A program made the position numbers and the translations under genes. DNA of 64,000 nt from Enterobacter sp. BIGb0383 (lineage in GTDB: Bacteria > Pseudomonadota > Gammaproteobacteria > Enterobacterales > Enterobacteriaceae): positions 248,001-312,000 of the forward strand of contig NZ_RJKQ01000005.1 in assembly GCF_003751845.1 (NCBI RefSeq), written 5' to 3'. The notes below the pieces were generated by a model. It had not been told where the DNA came from, did no database searches, and saw only the letters and a program-made list of their open reading frames with translations. Below, piece after piece: positions 19,317 through 28,116 of the stretch (the stretch's first letter is position 1; every line of letters starts with the position of its first letter).

Positions 19317-19775
19317 ATGCCTGTCTACCCAACCCAATACCACTCTTTGTTCACCCTGCCCTTTACCCACGTGACCGACTTTACCGAGCTGGCCGATCAC
19401 TGCGAACGTTTCGCTCACGGGATCGCGAGCAGCGACGAGCCACTGCAAAAGATGGCCCTCTGCGGCCGACTCTCTGCCTGCCTCGCCCTGCTACAGCCGA
19501 CGCTTAATGATCCTGTTCCGGACTGTTTAAAACCCAGTCTGACGGTAGAGGATATTCCTGCACATCGTCCTGCATTTGAGCCAGAGGCCACACAGCTGGC
19601 AGGCTATTGTCAGGCACTGACCGGTCTGCTGATGGGGGGAGCACTGGCAGCAGAAACAGAAACGGTTATCGCGGAGCTGCTCTGCGAGCTGGTCGATTAT
19701 TTCGCTGACACCGTAAAAGCGCCGCGCTGGCTGAAAACCGGTGGTGAGACGATCTCTCTGGAGAGCCTGCACTAA
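19317..19775 (+). CDS. Small satellite/prophage-type protein of unknown function
   Basis: The 152-residue product starts at ATG 19317, six bases after GGAGG. It reads MPVYPTQYHSLFTLPFTHVT, then LQKMALCGRLSACLALLQPTL and a C-terminal KAPRWLKTGG. I recall similar proteins encoded directly after Ash/Icd-like peptides in P4-type elements and cryptic prophages, but know no function for them. It is probably all-helical, with no signal peptide or membrane span. The upstream Icd-like frame overlaps its start, which suggests translational coupling in the original element. It is the best-preserved gene of the remnant. Confidence 0.65.
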   Translation: MPVYPTQYHSLFTLPFTHVTDFTELADHCERFAHGIASSDEPLQKMALCGRLSACLALLQPTLNDPVPDCLKPSLTVEDIPAHRPAFEPEATQLAGYCQALTGLLMGGALAAETETVIAELLCELVDYFADTVKAPRWLKTGGETISLESLH

Positions 19776-19884
19776 TCCTTTCCATTCTTTCTGGCTAAGG
19801 TGCAGCCAACGCGCCTTAGCCCGTCCGTTACCCTCATGCCATTTCTACTACAATCAATATGTTAATCACCAGGCCGGAGGAAAA

Positions 19885-20703
19885 GTGCGTTTTAACGTTA
19901 ACAAGCTGTTTATCAATACCGTCCTGCTCGGTGGCACAACGGAGCAAAAAATCCGCGCCGCCGCCGACGCGGGGTTTACCCAGATTGAAATATGGCGGCA
20001 GGATATAGAGGCCGTGGGCGGAAACACCGCAGAGATTGTCAGGCAGTTACGGCATCATCATCTCGGACTGACGGATTATCAGGTATTGCTGGATTTCGAT
20101 GGCGCGCCAGATGGAATGCAAAAACAGAAGCGCGAAGAAGCGCTGGCGATGCTCGATACCGCCGCAGCGTTGGGGGCCACAACGCTGTTAGCTCCCGCCT
20201 CCACGCATCCGGACTGTATGGCCGAACGTGAAACGGACGACCTGTACTGGCTTAGTCGCGAAGCCGCAAAGCGGGATCTCAAAGTGGCATTTGAAGCCAT
20301 GGCGTGGAGCACACATATCAATACCACGGATGCGGCATGGCGCTGCGTGGAACAAATTAATGAGCCGAATCTGGGACTGGTGATCGATGCCTTTCATATC
20401 TTTGCCCGCAACCGTACCGTTGCCGACCTGGCCGGTATCCCGATGGACAAAATATTCCTGGTACAGCTCTCGGATCTCCAGGTGCTGCCTGAAGCCGGGG
20501 ACATAATAGAGACGGCGCGGCACCATCGCCTGCTACCGGGTGAGGGGAATTTCCCCCTGCATACCCTGCTCGATTATCTGGCAGTAAACCGCTATCAGGG
20601 ACCGCTGGGACTGGAAGTGTTCAGTGATGTGCTACGTCAAAAACCTCCCCGGGAGGTTGCCGGAGAGGCTATGCGGGCGCTGAAAAAATGTCTAAGGCCT
20701 TAG
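19885..20703 (+). CDS. Xylose-isomerase-like TIM barrel, related to 3-dehydroshikimate dehydratase
   Basis: The 272-residue protein starts at GTG 19885, four bases after GGAGG. Its pattern follows the AP-endonuclease-2/xylose isomerase-like fold: FTQIEIWRQD at strand 2, FEAMAWSTHIN with a metal-binding Glu, NLGLVIDAFH, DKIFLVQLSD and GPLGLEVFSD at the end. The run AMAWSTHINTxxxAW...NLGLVIDAFHIF resembles the dehydratase half of QuiC/AsbF-type 3-dehydroshikimate dehydratases, which turn dehydroshikimate into protocatechuate. No quinate or protocatechuate genes lie nearby, so the substrate is open; sugar-phosphate isomerase or epimerase remains an alternative. It stands alone between the satellite remnant and the next two-gene unit. 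Confidence 0.75.
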   Translation: MRFNVNKLFINTVLLGGTTEQKIRAAADAGFTQIEIWRQDIEAVGGNTAEIVRQLRHHHLGLTDYQVLLDFDGAPDGMQKQKREEALAMLDTAAALGATTLLAPASTHPDCMAERETDDLYWLSREAAKRDLKVAFEAMAWSTHINTTDAAWRCVEQINEPNLGLVIDAFHIFARNRTVADLAGIPMDKIFLVQLSDLQVLPEAGDIIETARHHRLLPGEGNFPLHTLLDYLAVNRYQGPLGLEVFSDVLRQKPPREVAGEAMRALKKCLRP

Positions 20704-20879
20704 ACTCTGTTTATCAGGCATAACCCGAGGGCAGATTGATCTTTGTCGGCTAAAGGCGTAGATTTTCTGAACAGTTGACGACGATACCATCCACCATATT
20801 TACGCGGCGAAACACCTCATCTTCGTCGTTTCTTAATCCCCACGGGATTACCGGGCACCGTCCCGGCCAAGGCGGAAAA

Positions 20880-21293
20880 ATGCTAAACGCACTTAATTCA
20901 TCTCGCTCAGTTCAGACAATCAGAGATTGCACCGATATGATCGCAACGGTTCCGCTACGTCATTGGGATGATGCACTCCAGATCCGTCACCTGAAAAGCG
21001 AAGGTGCGCTTCGCGATCAGCATTTCATCATTACGGTCAGAAGTGATGTTGATAAGGCTACGTTTTCCATTAAACCTTTTGCTGAACTGGTTGTGCTCAA
21101 TAATCGTCTTCGTTTCGTTGTGATGCCTGAAACACAGTATCCTGAAATCGCCGGTAGTGAAGACGAGATTTTCTCAGAGATCGAACGCAATCTTGCGCAA
21201 TTCCTGAAGAGCAAGTACAGGGTCGATGTTAGTCTGGTGCGCAATAAACCCTCAGTGAAGAGGCGCGCCGATAATCAATGGGCCCATCGATAA
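20880..21293 (+). CDS. Hypothetical protein, first gene of an unrecognised pair
   Basis: The 137-residue product is read from ATG 20880 (AAGGCGG five bases ahead). The open frame extends upstream to 20775, but that part is low-complexity and has no ribosome site. The middle is beta-rich (DQHFIITVRSDVDKATFSI, NRLRFVVMPETQYP), then an acidic helix (SEDEIFSEIERNLAQFLKS) and a basic tail. It is cytosolic by appearance. It overlaps the next gene by 16 bases, so the two are translated together. I recognise neither. Composition is moderately AT-rich compared with tauD beside it. Confidence 0.6.
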   Translation: MLNALNSSRSVQTIRDCTDMIATVPLRHWDDALQIRHLKSEGALRDQHFIITVRSDVDKATFSIKPFAELVVLNNRLRFVVMPETQYPEIAGSEDEIFSEIERNLAQFLKSKYRVDVSLVRNKPSVKRRADNQWAHR

Positions 21294-22063
21294 TTGTCAG
21301 TTATACCAAGGACCTGGATTCATTTCCTGATTGTGATTTTTGTGTAAAACACCGGGTGGGTTATTTAATCTCCCCGGTATTTGATGTGCTACGTCTTACA
21401 GAATGGAAACTCACTAACTCCCCCGAAAAATACCGCTACTGTGTCACCGTCTCGATCGTGGGTGGCCAAGATAATGCGTGGCTGCGTGAACTTGCCCTTG
21501 AGCTTCGCCTCGACGATGAAAGCGAAGAAGATGTCATTCACTGCATTCGCAGAATCGTTGGCGAGTCAGAAGATGATGACGAAAAACAGATCGCCCGCTT
21601 CGTTTATAAAGATTTCCTCTTTCGCTCCCGGGCAGGTACAGAGACGGGCATTCAGATAAAAGGTGCTTTTGTTCAGCCATCTAAAGAGAAAAAGACAATG
21701 GCCCGGACAGTCTATGCGTTCTTGTTAAACTGGTATCGGCATATCATTAGCGACAATCATCAGACTGTCTTTGGCGCAAAAATCTGGGCTAGCGGAATGC
21801 TCCAGATTGGCCGGGTTCAGGTTTATGACGATACCCAAAAGCACTTCGTAGATGTTCTGGCCCAGGGCGGTATCGGCATCGACGGTTTTAAACCCTGGGA
21901 CGCCCTGCGGCTCAGTGAACAGCAAATATCACACTGGAATCCCAATGCGCTCAGCATCGACCCGGCAGATAAAATCCTCGCTATCGTATCGGCTGTAGAT
22001 CGCTACCATCCTGTCGGTATCACAACCTTTGATTCCACCAGACCCCGATTAAGCGTCCGGTGA
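21278..22063 (+). CDS. Hypothetical protein, second gene of an unrecognised pair
   Basis: The 261-residue product starts inside the end of the preceding gene (ATG 21278). It has no signal peptide or membrane span. A C-x2-C-x2-H cluster (DCDFCVKH) near residue 20 could bind metal. An acidic stretch (LRLDDESEEDVIHC, GESEDDDEKQ) occupies about 80-110, followed by a mixed region (AKIWASGMLQIGRVQVYDD, LSIDPADKILAIVSAVDRYHPVG). No domain is recognised. The gene is convergent with tauD, with 27 bp between the stops. The overlapping arrangement indicates a functional partnership with the 137-residue protein. Origin by transfer is possible because E. coli lacks both here. Confidence 0.6.
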   Translation: MGPSIIVSYTKDLDSFPDCDFCVKHRVGYLISPVFDVLRLTEWKLTNSPEKYRYCVTVSIVGGQDNAWLRELALELRLDDESEEDVIHCIRRIVGESEDDDEKQIARFVYKDFLFRSRAGTETGIQIKGAFVQPSKEKKTMARTVYAFLLNWYRHIISDNHQTVFGAKIWASGMLQIGRVQVYDDTQKHFVDVLAQGGIGIDGFKPWDALRLSEQQISHWNPNALSIDPADKILAIVSAVDRYHPVGITTFDSTRPRLSVR

Positions 22064-22090
22064 AATGCCGAAGGAATAGTTCGTTGCACT

Positions 22091-22939
22091 TTATGCCCGA
22101 TAAAACGGCTTATCCCCCAGAATGGTTGCCCGATGCATAATGCGCCTTTGTGGCAGATAGTCGGCATTGGCGTAGTGCTGGGTGACTCGGTTATCCCAGA
22201 TGGCGATATCATCCGGCTGCCAGCGCCACCGCACCTGAAACTCTGGTTTGGTGATATGGGCGAACAGGAAGCCCAGCAGTGCCTCGCTCTCTTTTTCGCT
22301 CAGATCGACAATCCTTGTGGTAAAGCCTTCGTTAACGAACAACGCCTGCTTGCCGCTGACCGGATGGGTGCGCACGACCGGGTGGAGCAGCGGCGGGTTT
22401 TTCGTAACCGCGTCCAGCCAGCGCTGGTGCTCTTCTTCGGTCTTGCGGAATTTATACTCCTGGAAAGATTTGCGGAAGTCGTGCTCGGCGTGCAGGCCGC
22501 TGAGCAGCGTCTGCAACGGCGTCGACAGCGCCTCAAAGGCGGCGATACCGCTGGTCCAGAGGGTATCGCCTCCGGTGGACGGCAGCTCTTTGGCGGCCAG
22601 AATCGCACCCGCAGGCGGCGTGTCGATAAAGGTGACGTCAGTGTGCCAGTTGTCGTTATCCGGAGGATTATCGTTATGGGTATCCAGCACGATAATCTCT
22701 TTCACGCCCTCGGCCTGAGGATAAACCGGGTGGATATGCAGATCTCCGAACCGCAGGGCCAGGTCGCGCTGCAGCGCGGGCGTGATGGCCTGATTACGCA
22801 GGAAAATCACCTGATGGCGCAGCAACGCATGGTAGAGCTGCTCAAACTGGTTGTCGCTCAGAGGACGGGTCAAGTCAGCGCCGGAAACCTGCGCGCCAAT
22901 ATACGGCCCCAGCGGGGTAATGTTCAGACGTTCACTCAC
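22091..22939 (-). CDS. tauD: Taurine dioxygenase (alpha-ketoglutarate-dependent)
   Basis: TauD hydroxylates taurine with 2-oxoglutarate, O2 and Fe(II), releasing sulfite and aminoacetaldehyde during sulfate starvation. The 282-residue protein matches E. coli TauD closely. The iron facial triad is H99-x-D101 (NWHTDVTF) plus the distal His of [11 protein letters not shown] (about 254). The 2-oxoglutarate Arg lies in LPQRRIMHR. It is the last gene of tauABCD, overlapping tauC by 4 bp (ATGA). The operon is expected to need the LysR-type activators CysB and Cbl. Confidence 0.97.
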   Translation of the reverse strand: MSERLNITPLGPYIGAQVSGADLTRPLSDNQFEQLYHALLRHQVIFLRNQAITPALQRDLALRFGDLHIHPVYPQAEGVKEIIVLDTHNDNPPDNDNWHTDVTFIDTPPAGAILAAKELPSTGGDTLWTSGIAAFEALSTPLQTLLSGLHAEHDFRKSFQEYKFRKTEEEHQRWLDAVTKNPPLLHPVVRTHPVSGKQALFVNEGFTTRIVDLSEKESEALLGFLFAHITKPEFQVRWRWQPDDIAIWDNRVTQHYANADYLPQRRIMHRATILGDKPFYRA

Positions 22940-23763
22940 TGGACTTCTCCATGCCAGGGGGTCAGGCGACGCTGTAGCGCGCGCAGCCCCAGCTCTAACG
23001 CAAAAGCGATAACAGCAATCACCGCGATCCCGGCCAACACCACATCGGTTGCCAGAAATTCACCCGCCGACTGCACCATAAAACCTAATCCCCGGGTGGC
23101 GGCAATCAGCTCCGCCGCCACCAGCGTGGACCAGCCAACACCCAGGCCAATACGCACCCCGGTAAGGATTTCCGGGAGCGCACCGGGGAGGATCACCCAC
23201 CACAGTACCTGCACCCGGCTGGCGCCCAGAGACTGGGCAGCGCGAATCCGCACCTGCTGCGCACTCTTCACGCCCGCCAGCGCCGACATGGCAACGGGGG
23301 CGAATATCGCCAGATAAATCAGTAAAATTTTCGAGGTCTCGCCGATGCCGAACCAGATCACCATCAGCGGCAGATAGGCCAGCGGCGGCACCGGACGATA
23401 GAGTTCAATTAGCGGGTCAAGAATACCGCGCACCGTAGGGCTGAGACCCATGGCAATCCCCACCGGGACACCAAGGGCCACCGCCGCCAGCAGCGCCACT
23501 AAGATACGGCTCAGGCTGGCTGCCAGATGCTGCCACAGCGTAGCGTCCATAAAACCCTGAGGGCTGGCAACGAGCAGCAGCTTTTGCAGCACCTGACCCG
23601 GCGGCGGCAGAAACAGCGGGCTTACCACCTGCAGGGCCGCAACCGCCCACCAGATGGCCAGCAGCACCAGCAGCGTGCCGAGGCTTAACGTCAGCTGGCG
23701 GGACAGCGGCCAGTGCAGGTTAAGACTGCGTCGACGGGGTTTATCATTGATGACCACGCTCAT
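22936..23763 (-). CDS. tauC: Taurine ABC transporter permease
   Basis: Inner-membrane subunit of the TauABC taurine/sulfonate importer. The 275 residues contain a cytosolic N-terminus ([18 protein letters not shown]) and about six membrane spans. The coupling motif [26 protein letters not shown] falls in two parts near 175-200, typical of the BPD_transp_1 family (SsuC relatives). It overlaps tauB by 4 bp and tauD by 4 bp, so the three genes are translationally coupled. Confidence 0.95.
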   Translation of the reverse strand: MSVVINDKPRRRSLNLHWPLSRQLTLSLGTLLVLLAIWWAVAALQVVSPLFLPPPGQVLQKLLLVASPQGFMDATLWQHLAASLSRILVALLAAVALGVPVGIAMGLSPTVRGILDPLIELYRPVPPLAYLPLMVIWFGIGETSKILLIYLAIFAPVAMSALAGVKSAQQVRIRAAQSLGASRVQVLWWVILPGALPEILTGVRIGLGVGWSTLVAAELIAATRGLGFMVQSAGEFLATDVVLAGIAVIAVIAFALELGLRALQRRLTPWHGEVQ

Positions 23764-24527
23764 TGAAACGCCTCCCGCTGGTCAAAGACCCGGCTCAGCA
23801 CGTACTCGCGCTGCTGGATAAACTGCGGGTCGGATTTAATGCTGCGGCAGGATTCACCCGCCACAAAGCGGCGGCCAAAGTCGAGATGCAGGCGCTCCTG
23901 CACCCGGCCCGGTCCTGGCGAGAGCAGCACCAGCTCACTGGCCATAAACACCGCCTCTTCAATATCGTGGGTGATCAGCAATACCTGCTTGCCGGTTTCA
24001 TTCCACAGCCGCAGCAGCAGAGTCTGCATCTGCTCCCGGGTAAAGGCATCCAGCGCCCCGAAGGGTTCGTCCAGCAGCAGAAGCTGCGGGTTCGCAGCAA
24101 GCGCACGGGCGATGCCGACCCGCTGACGCTGGCCGCCGGAGAGCTGCCAGATAAAGCGGTTTTCCGCCCCTTCCAGCCCGACGGTCTTCAGCATCTGCCG
24201 GGCGGTCTGCCGACGCTCTTCTTTTTCAACGCCCGCAATCTGCAGACCGAGCGCAACGTTATCCAGCACGCTACGCCAGGGCAGCAGCCCTTCATTCTGA
24301 AACACCACCCCGCGCTCCGCGCCCGGCCCTTCAATACGTTTCCCCTGCAGCGTGATACTGCCGTGACGTAGCGGGATAAACCCGGCCACCAGGTTCAGCA
24401 GCGTGGTTTTGCCGCAGCCGGACGGGCCAAGCACCACCAGCAGCTCGCCGCTATCGAGGGTCAGGTTGATATCTTCCAGCGCCGGTCGCCCGCCGTAGTC
24501 GGCATAAAGATTCGCTATCTGTAGCAT
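23760..24527 (-). CDS. tauB: Taurine ABC transporter ATP-binding protein
   Basis: ATPase of the taurine importer, 255 residues. Walker A is GPSGCGKTT (34-42), the Q-loop is [10 protein letters not shown], the ABC signature is [15 protein letters not shown], Walker B is LLLLDEP followed by FGALD, and the switch His is in [10 protein letters not shown]. It lies 11 bp after tauA, with the four-base overlap to tauC marking a continuous operon. Length and motifs match E. coli TauB. Confidence 0.96.
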   Translation of the reverse strand: MLQIANLYADYGGRPALEDINLTLDSGELLVVLGPSGCGKTTLLNLVAGFIPLRHGSITLQGKRIEGPGAERGVVFQNEGLLPWRSVLDNVALGLQIAGVEKEERRQTARQMLKTVGLEGAENRFIWQLSGGQRQRVGIARALAANPQLLLLDEPFGALDAFTREQMQTLLLRLWNETGKQVLLITHDIEEAVFMASELVLLSPGPGRVQERLHLDFGRRFVAGESCRSIKSDPQFIQQREYVLSRVFDQREAFQ

Positions 24528-24538
24528 CCGTCCTCCGG

Positions 24539-25501
24539 TTACTTCACAAAGCGGTCGGTCACGTACTGGCTATAGTCGTCCGACACCGCCGGGACTTTGC
24601 CCTGCTCTTTCAGGAACTGCGCGGTGTCGATAATCGCCTTATTGACCGGACCGGTAAGCTGGGTGACCTGCTGGGCAGCGGTAAGGTAGGTATTGCCCTT
24701 CACCAGGCCCGGCACGTCCGCTTCCGGCACGCCGCTCAGGCGCGACAGCTTGCTAAGGTTGTCCGGCTGTTTCAGCCAGGCTTCCGGGTTTTCGATATAG
24801 GGACGCTGGGCTTCGAGAGCGCTGTGAGCAAAGGCGCGCACGACTTCAGGATGTTTCTCGGCAAAGTCTTTGCGCACGACCCAGACGTCGAGAGTTGGCG
24901 AGCCCCACTGCCCGACCTGGGCGGAATCCGTCAGTACGGTGCCGTCTTTTTCCAGCTCATTGACCGCAGGCGCCCATACGTAGGCTCCGTCGATATCACC
25001 CCGCTGCCAGGCGGCGATAATCGCCGGGGGCTGAAGATTAAGGATCTGCACCTGACCTGGCTTAATGCCCCAGTGCTTCAGGGCCGCCAGCAGGCTGTAG
25101 TGGGTGGTGGAGATAAAGGGCACCGCGATACGCTTGCCGATCAGATCCTGCGGTTTAGTGATGCCTTTTTTCACCACCAGCGCTTCGGAGTTACCAAGCT
25201 GAGAGGCGAGCAGGAAGACTTCGATCGGCACCTGCTGGCTGGCAGCGACTGCCAGCGGACTGGAACCGATATTACCGATCTGTACGTCGCCGGAGGCGAG
25301 AGCACGCACCACGCTGGCGCCGCTGTCGAATTTACGCCAGTCAACGCTGGCCCCGCTTTCACGGGCGAAGGTGCTGTCTGCCTGGGCAACTTTGGCCGGT
25401 TCGGCAGAGGTCTGATACGCAACGGTGACGTTGACCGCCTGCGCCTGGAATGTCATAACCGCTGCTGCGGCTAAGAGTGAAATACGCGATGTGATGCCCA
25501 T
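24539..25501 (-). CDS. tauA: Taurine-binding periplasmic protein
   Basis: Periplasmic solute receptor that delivers taurine to TauBC. The 320 residues begin with a signal peptide ([20 protein letters not shown], cleavage near QAQA|VNV at about 22), followed by the NMT1/SsuA-type fold ([47 protein letters not shown]). It is the first gene of tauABCD; the upstream region carries a long palindrome (25560-25590) suited to an activator site. The start is supported by GGAGCAGGAC ahead of the ATG. Confidence 0.96.
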   Translation of the reverse strand: MGITSRISLLAAAAVMTFQAQAVNVTVAYQTSAEPAKVAQADSTFARESGASVDWRKFDSGASVVRALASGDVQIGNIGSSPLAVAASQQVPIEVFLLASQLGNSEALVVKKGITKPQDLIGKRIAVPFISTTHYSLLAALKHWGIKPGQVQILNLQPPAIIAAWQRGDIDGAYVWAPAVNELEKDGTVLTDSAQVGQWGSPTLDVWVVRKDFAEKHPEVVRAFAHSALEAQRPYIENPEAWLKQPDNLSKLSRLSGVPEADVPGLVKGNTYLTAAQQVTQLTGPVNKAIIDTAQFLKEQGKVPAVSDDYSQYVTDRFVK

Positions 25502-25559
25502 TGTCCTGCTCCCGTTTTTGCTGTTATGGGCGCAGTATTTCCAGGCGGCGGATATTGAT

Positions 25560-25590
25560 AAAGGAATTAAAAATTCTTTTTAATTCCTTT
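25560..25590. promoter_or_regulatory. 31-bp perfect palindrome upstream of tauA
   Basis: Two 14-base arms, AAAGGAATTAAAAA and TTTTTAATTCCTTT, flank TTC. The centre lies about 74 bp upstream of the tauA ATG. The arms are AT-rich and no T-run follows in the minus direction, so an operator is more likely than a terminator. Position and arm type fit a LysR-family activator such as Cbl, the known activator of tau in E. coli; that assignment is inferred. Confidence 0.5.
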
Positions 25591-25642
25591 CTGTTTTTAG
25601 CAAAAAAGCGGCAAAGCTTAGTCACACGTCGGGAAATAAGAA

Positions 25643-26572
25643 TCAGCGGTTAACCGATCTCGCCAGTCTGGTATAGGTATGGCGCACACCGCGAATCACA
25701 ATGCTGTAGGCGAGGATATTTTCCGGCAGCGCAATGCCCATATAGCCCGTATCGCCAATATGGTGCAGGTCAGCGCCGGCCATTTTGCTCATTAAGGCAA
25801 TCTGGCGGATCGTATTCACATCAGCGCCTTCCTGAGAGGTGCCCACTGCGGTCATCGCCATGACGCCACAGGCATGGGCACACTCAATCAGCGCAGCGAC
25901 TTTTTGCTGGCTCATACCCGGAATAGTACCGGGCGCAGGAACAAGCACGATGTCAGCGCCCTGGCTGGCAAACCAGGTCACATCCTCTTCGCTGATAATG
26001 GCGCTGCCGCTTTCTCTGACGATGCCCGCACCATGCATCTTGCCGGTAATCAATACGGCGGTATCACCGACGGCCTCGCGGATTTCCCGGACCGCCTCGC
26101 CCAGGGCACGGTTGCTGACGCCGTTACCTGGATTGCCCGTCAGCACCAGGATTCTGGCGCCCATCGCGACCAGTTTCCGGGCGTTGGCTGCCGTCGCCGC
26201 CCGTCCCTGCTTCATTTTCCAGATCTCGTCATGGCTGCTGGCGTACGCCGGATCCACGGCTTCAAGGTTGACGCCAATAATCCGCCCGGTCAGATGCTGC
26301 AGCGTGCGCAGTACCTCTTCAGGCGGCGTGTTCGCAGGCATTCCCTGGATCTGCGGGTTTTCGCTGTCAAACATATTGATCAGCAGAATATCTGCGCCCT
26401 GTGACGCGGCCAGTTCAGCGTTGGTGACATTGTTTAACAGTGGCTGAGTCACCGCGATGGTTTCGCTTACCATCACCCGCCCTTCGCTGGCGCGTAAGGC
26501 GTACAACAGCTCATCTTTGTTCATCGCTGCCAGGTCAGACGCGCTGCAATCGAGAAAACGTTTCGTTGTCAT
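25643..26572 (-). CDS. TIM-barrel protein of an uncharacterised DUF family
   Basis: 309 residues from ATG 26572, chosen because AGGGGAAAG precedes it; the frame extends nine codons further. It reads as a beta/alpha barrel: ILLINMFDSENPQIQG, GRIIGVNLEAVD, RILVLTGNPGNGVSN, AVLITGKMHGAGIV, GADIVLVPAPGTIPG, GADLHHIGDTGYMGIA. Similar enterobacterial proteins are often labelled haloacid dehalogenase-like, but no HAD motif (DxDx[TV]) is visible. The pattern is closer to phosphoenolpyruvate-mutase/isocitrate-lyase-like or flavin-type barrels. Conserved Gly-rich loops and His residues at strand ends suggest an enzyme acting on a phosphorylated or carboxylated small molecule. It lies upstream of tauA on the same strand, but 141 bp and the palindrome separate them, so it need not be sulfonate-related. 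Confidence 0.7.
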   Translation of the reverse strand: MTTKRFLDCSASDLAAMNKDELLYALRASEGRVMVSETIAVTQPLLNNVTNAELAASQGADILLINMFDSENPQIQGMPANTPPEEVLRTLQHLTGRIIGVNLEAVDPAYASSHDEIWKMKQGRAATAANARKLVAMGARILVLTGNPGNGVSNRALGEAVREIREAVGDTAVLITGKMHGAGIVRESGSAIISEEDVTWFASQGADIVLVPAPGTIPGMSQQKVAALIECAHACGVMAMTAVGTSQEGADVNTIRQIALMSKMAGADLHHIGDTGYMGIALPENILAYSIVIRGVRHTYTRLARSVNR

Positions 26573-26666
26573 GGAAATCTTTCCCCTCTGAATAAGCAAT
26601 CTGCCCCTGGCCCGCTTAATGAAACAAACGGGATAGAGGCGTTGTATTTACCTGTGCCGGGAAGGC

Positions 26667-27794
26667 TTATCTCTCTTCCAGCGGCGGGCTGCGGAAGCTC
26701 CACAGGCCCAGTGCTTTCAGGCCGTCGCGGTAGATACCCTGCAGTTCAGGGCGTCCCATGGTCTGGAGATCTTTGAGCGGTTTGTCCAGCGCAGCAACGG
26801 TGGTAAAGCGGATGTCGTGAGGGCCGGTTTGCCATCCGGCAATCTGGAAGATAGCTTCGGCGCGACGAACGTGGCTGCCGGAGCTAATAATCACCGCGTC
26901 TTTCACCCGATGCTTCGCCAGCCCGTAGCGGCTGTAGAGGGCGTTCTCAACGGTGGAGCGGGCGTAGTTCTCCTGATAAATGCGTTTGGCGTCAACGCCC
27001 TTGCTGACCAGCCAGTCGGCCATCAGCTTGCCTTCGGTTTTGCCATTCTGCGGCACGCCGCCGGTCACGATAATCAGAGACTCCGGCAGCTGTTTTGCGA
27101 CTTCCAGCGTTTTTTCCAGTCGCTGGATCAGCACCTCATTCATGGTGCCGTCCGGATTCAGGGCATAGCCCAGCGTTACGATTGCCGGAGTACTGCCGTC
27201 GGCGTTGATCTGCTCAACCTGGGCCGCAGTAAGGCTATCGGTAATTTTTATCGCCGAAGCATCGTCTATCGCCTTAAAGAAACGCGTCACTTTTTCTGCC
27301 TGCAGGGGATCGATCTCTTTCAGCGCGGCCAGAGACTTTTCGCTCTCGGCATTCTGTTTCAGGAAGCGATTCCAGGCGGAAAGGTAGATCAGCGCATCCA
27401 CGTCTCCCGGCGCGTCAGACAAAATCTGCTGGTATAACGCAACGGCTTTGTCGATATTGCCATTATAGATATACGCGCTGGCCGCGCTGAATAGCAGGTC
27501 GACGCGGTAGGGTTCCAGCTGATGGGCCTGGAGTAATTTCTCCGCCACAATTTCCATATTGGAGGCAGTTTTTCCGGTAAATCCAGCCCCGGAGATACGG
27601 GCCGGATTTTTAAAAGCCTGCAGCGCGTCGGCGACCAGCATATCGACGGTCTGTCGCTGCGTAACGTACTGGTCAAAGCTCGCTTCCGGCTGCGTTACCC
27701 CACTAAAAGCGGCACTTTGCAGCGAAAAGAGAGCACCGATAGTGAGCATCAGTAGCCGGCTGCCTGAATGGCGATAAGAACGCTTATTTTTCAT
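26667..27794 (-). CDS. Exported TPR plus YdcF/SanA-type (DUF218) protein
   Basis: The 375-residue protein has an N-terminal signal or anchor (residues 12-30, LLMLTIGALFSLQSAAFSG). A helical TPR-like part (LLQAHQLEPYRVDLLFSAAS, NIDKAVALYQQILSDAPGDV) covers about 80-175. The DUF218 domain from about 200 has PAIVTLGYALN, SLIIVTGG, RIYQENYARSTVENA and AVIISSGSHVRRAEAIF, the pattern of YdcF, SanA and ElyC. Members act in envelope or vancomycin-barrier functions, mechanism unclear. AGGA precedes the ATG. It is divergent from the uhpA-like gene across 320 bp. Confidence 0.8.
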   Translation of the reverse strand: MKNKRSYRHSGSRLLMLTIGALFSLQSAAFSGVTQPEASFDQYVTQRQTVDMLVADALQAFKNPARISGAGFTGKTASNMEIVAEKLLQAHQLEPYRVDLLFSAASAYIYNGNIDKAVALYQQILSDAPGDVDALIYLSAWNRFLKQNAESEKSLAALKEIDPLQAEKVTRFFKAIDDASAIKITDSLTAAQVEQINADGSTPAIVTLGYALNPDGTMNEVLIQRLEKTLEVAKQLPESLIIVTGGVPQNGKTEGKLMADWLVSKGVDAKRIYQENYARSTVENALYSRYGLAKHRVKDAVIISSGSHVRRAEAIFQIAGWQTGPHDIRFTTVAALDKPLKDLQTMGRPELQGIYRDGLKALGLWSFRSPPLEER

Positions 27795-28116
27795 TGCGAA
27801 ATTCCTGTGTCATTTTCAGTCGGATAGCGGTCAGCTATCGGTCTATTACGGCTTACCCGGTGAAATAAATCACGTTATTTGTCATATGCATAAGCATTAC
27901 GTTTATTTATTTCCTGCCTTGATACAACAAGGTTATTTCTTTATGCGAAATAACAAATAGCATTTTGTCATTTTTACAGCAAGGCAAATAGCGGATGGAT
28001 TTCCTGAAATGTGACTATTGCATTTATGTTACATCCGTTACATTCCAGAAATAAGTACGTTGCCTGCCCCATCCTGGCAGGCATGATATATCCTTTTATG
28101 GCAAGAGAATGACGTT
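27795..28116. other. Divergent promoter region, YdcF-type gene / uhpA-like gene
   Basis: The 322 bp are AT-rich (AAATAAATCACGTTATTTG, ACATCCGTTACATTCC) and carry no gene. They should hold the promoters of both flanking genes. The inverted repeat at 27932-27954 is the only clear palindrome. No sigma-70 pair stood out. Confidence 0.5.
27932..27954. promoter_or_regulatory. Inverted repeat, possible operator ahead of the uhpA-like gene
   Basis: GTTATTTC and GAAATAAC form perfect 8-base arms around TTTATGC, 160 bp upstream of the response-regulator gene. Autoregulation or control of the divergent gene is possible; the bound factor is unknown. Confidence 0.35.

Larger units (their letters stand above)
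18666..19775 (+). mobile_element. Remnant of a P4-like satellite phage (immunity/Ash-type region)
   Basis: The reading frame around 19154-19320 contains LGYISMVDRAGA and, further on, NEIGTSGGGDKDYSLEAIYA. As I recall, these phrases are typical of the Icd-like/Ash peptides encoded in the immunity region of P4-type satellites and their remnants. In that setting they overlap the start of a small conserved satellite gene, here 19317-19775. No integrase, alpha primase, psu/sid genes or attachment repeats are visible, so the element is reduced. AT-rich DNA on its left (17.8-19.0 kb) may belong to it. The left limit is uncertain. Confidence 0.5.

Noticed and set aside
22133-23317. Plus-strand open frame of 394 codons across tauD and tauC
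   Set aside because: It crosses the boundary of two well-supported minus-strand genes and has no family similarity.
25560-25590. Intrinsic terminator of the TIM-barrel gene
   Set aside because: The stem is AT-rich and is followed by ATC rather than a T-run in the direction of transcription; an operator fits better.
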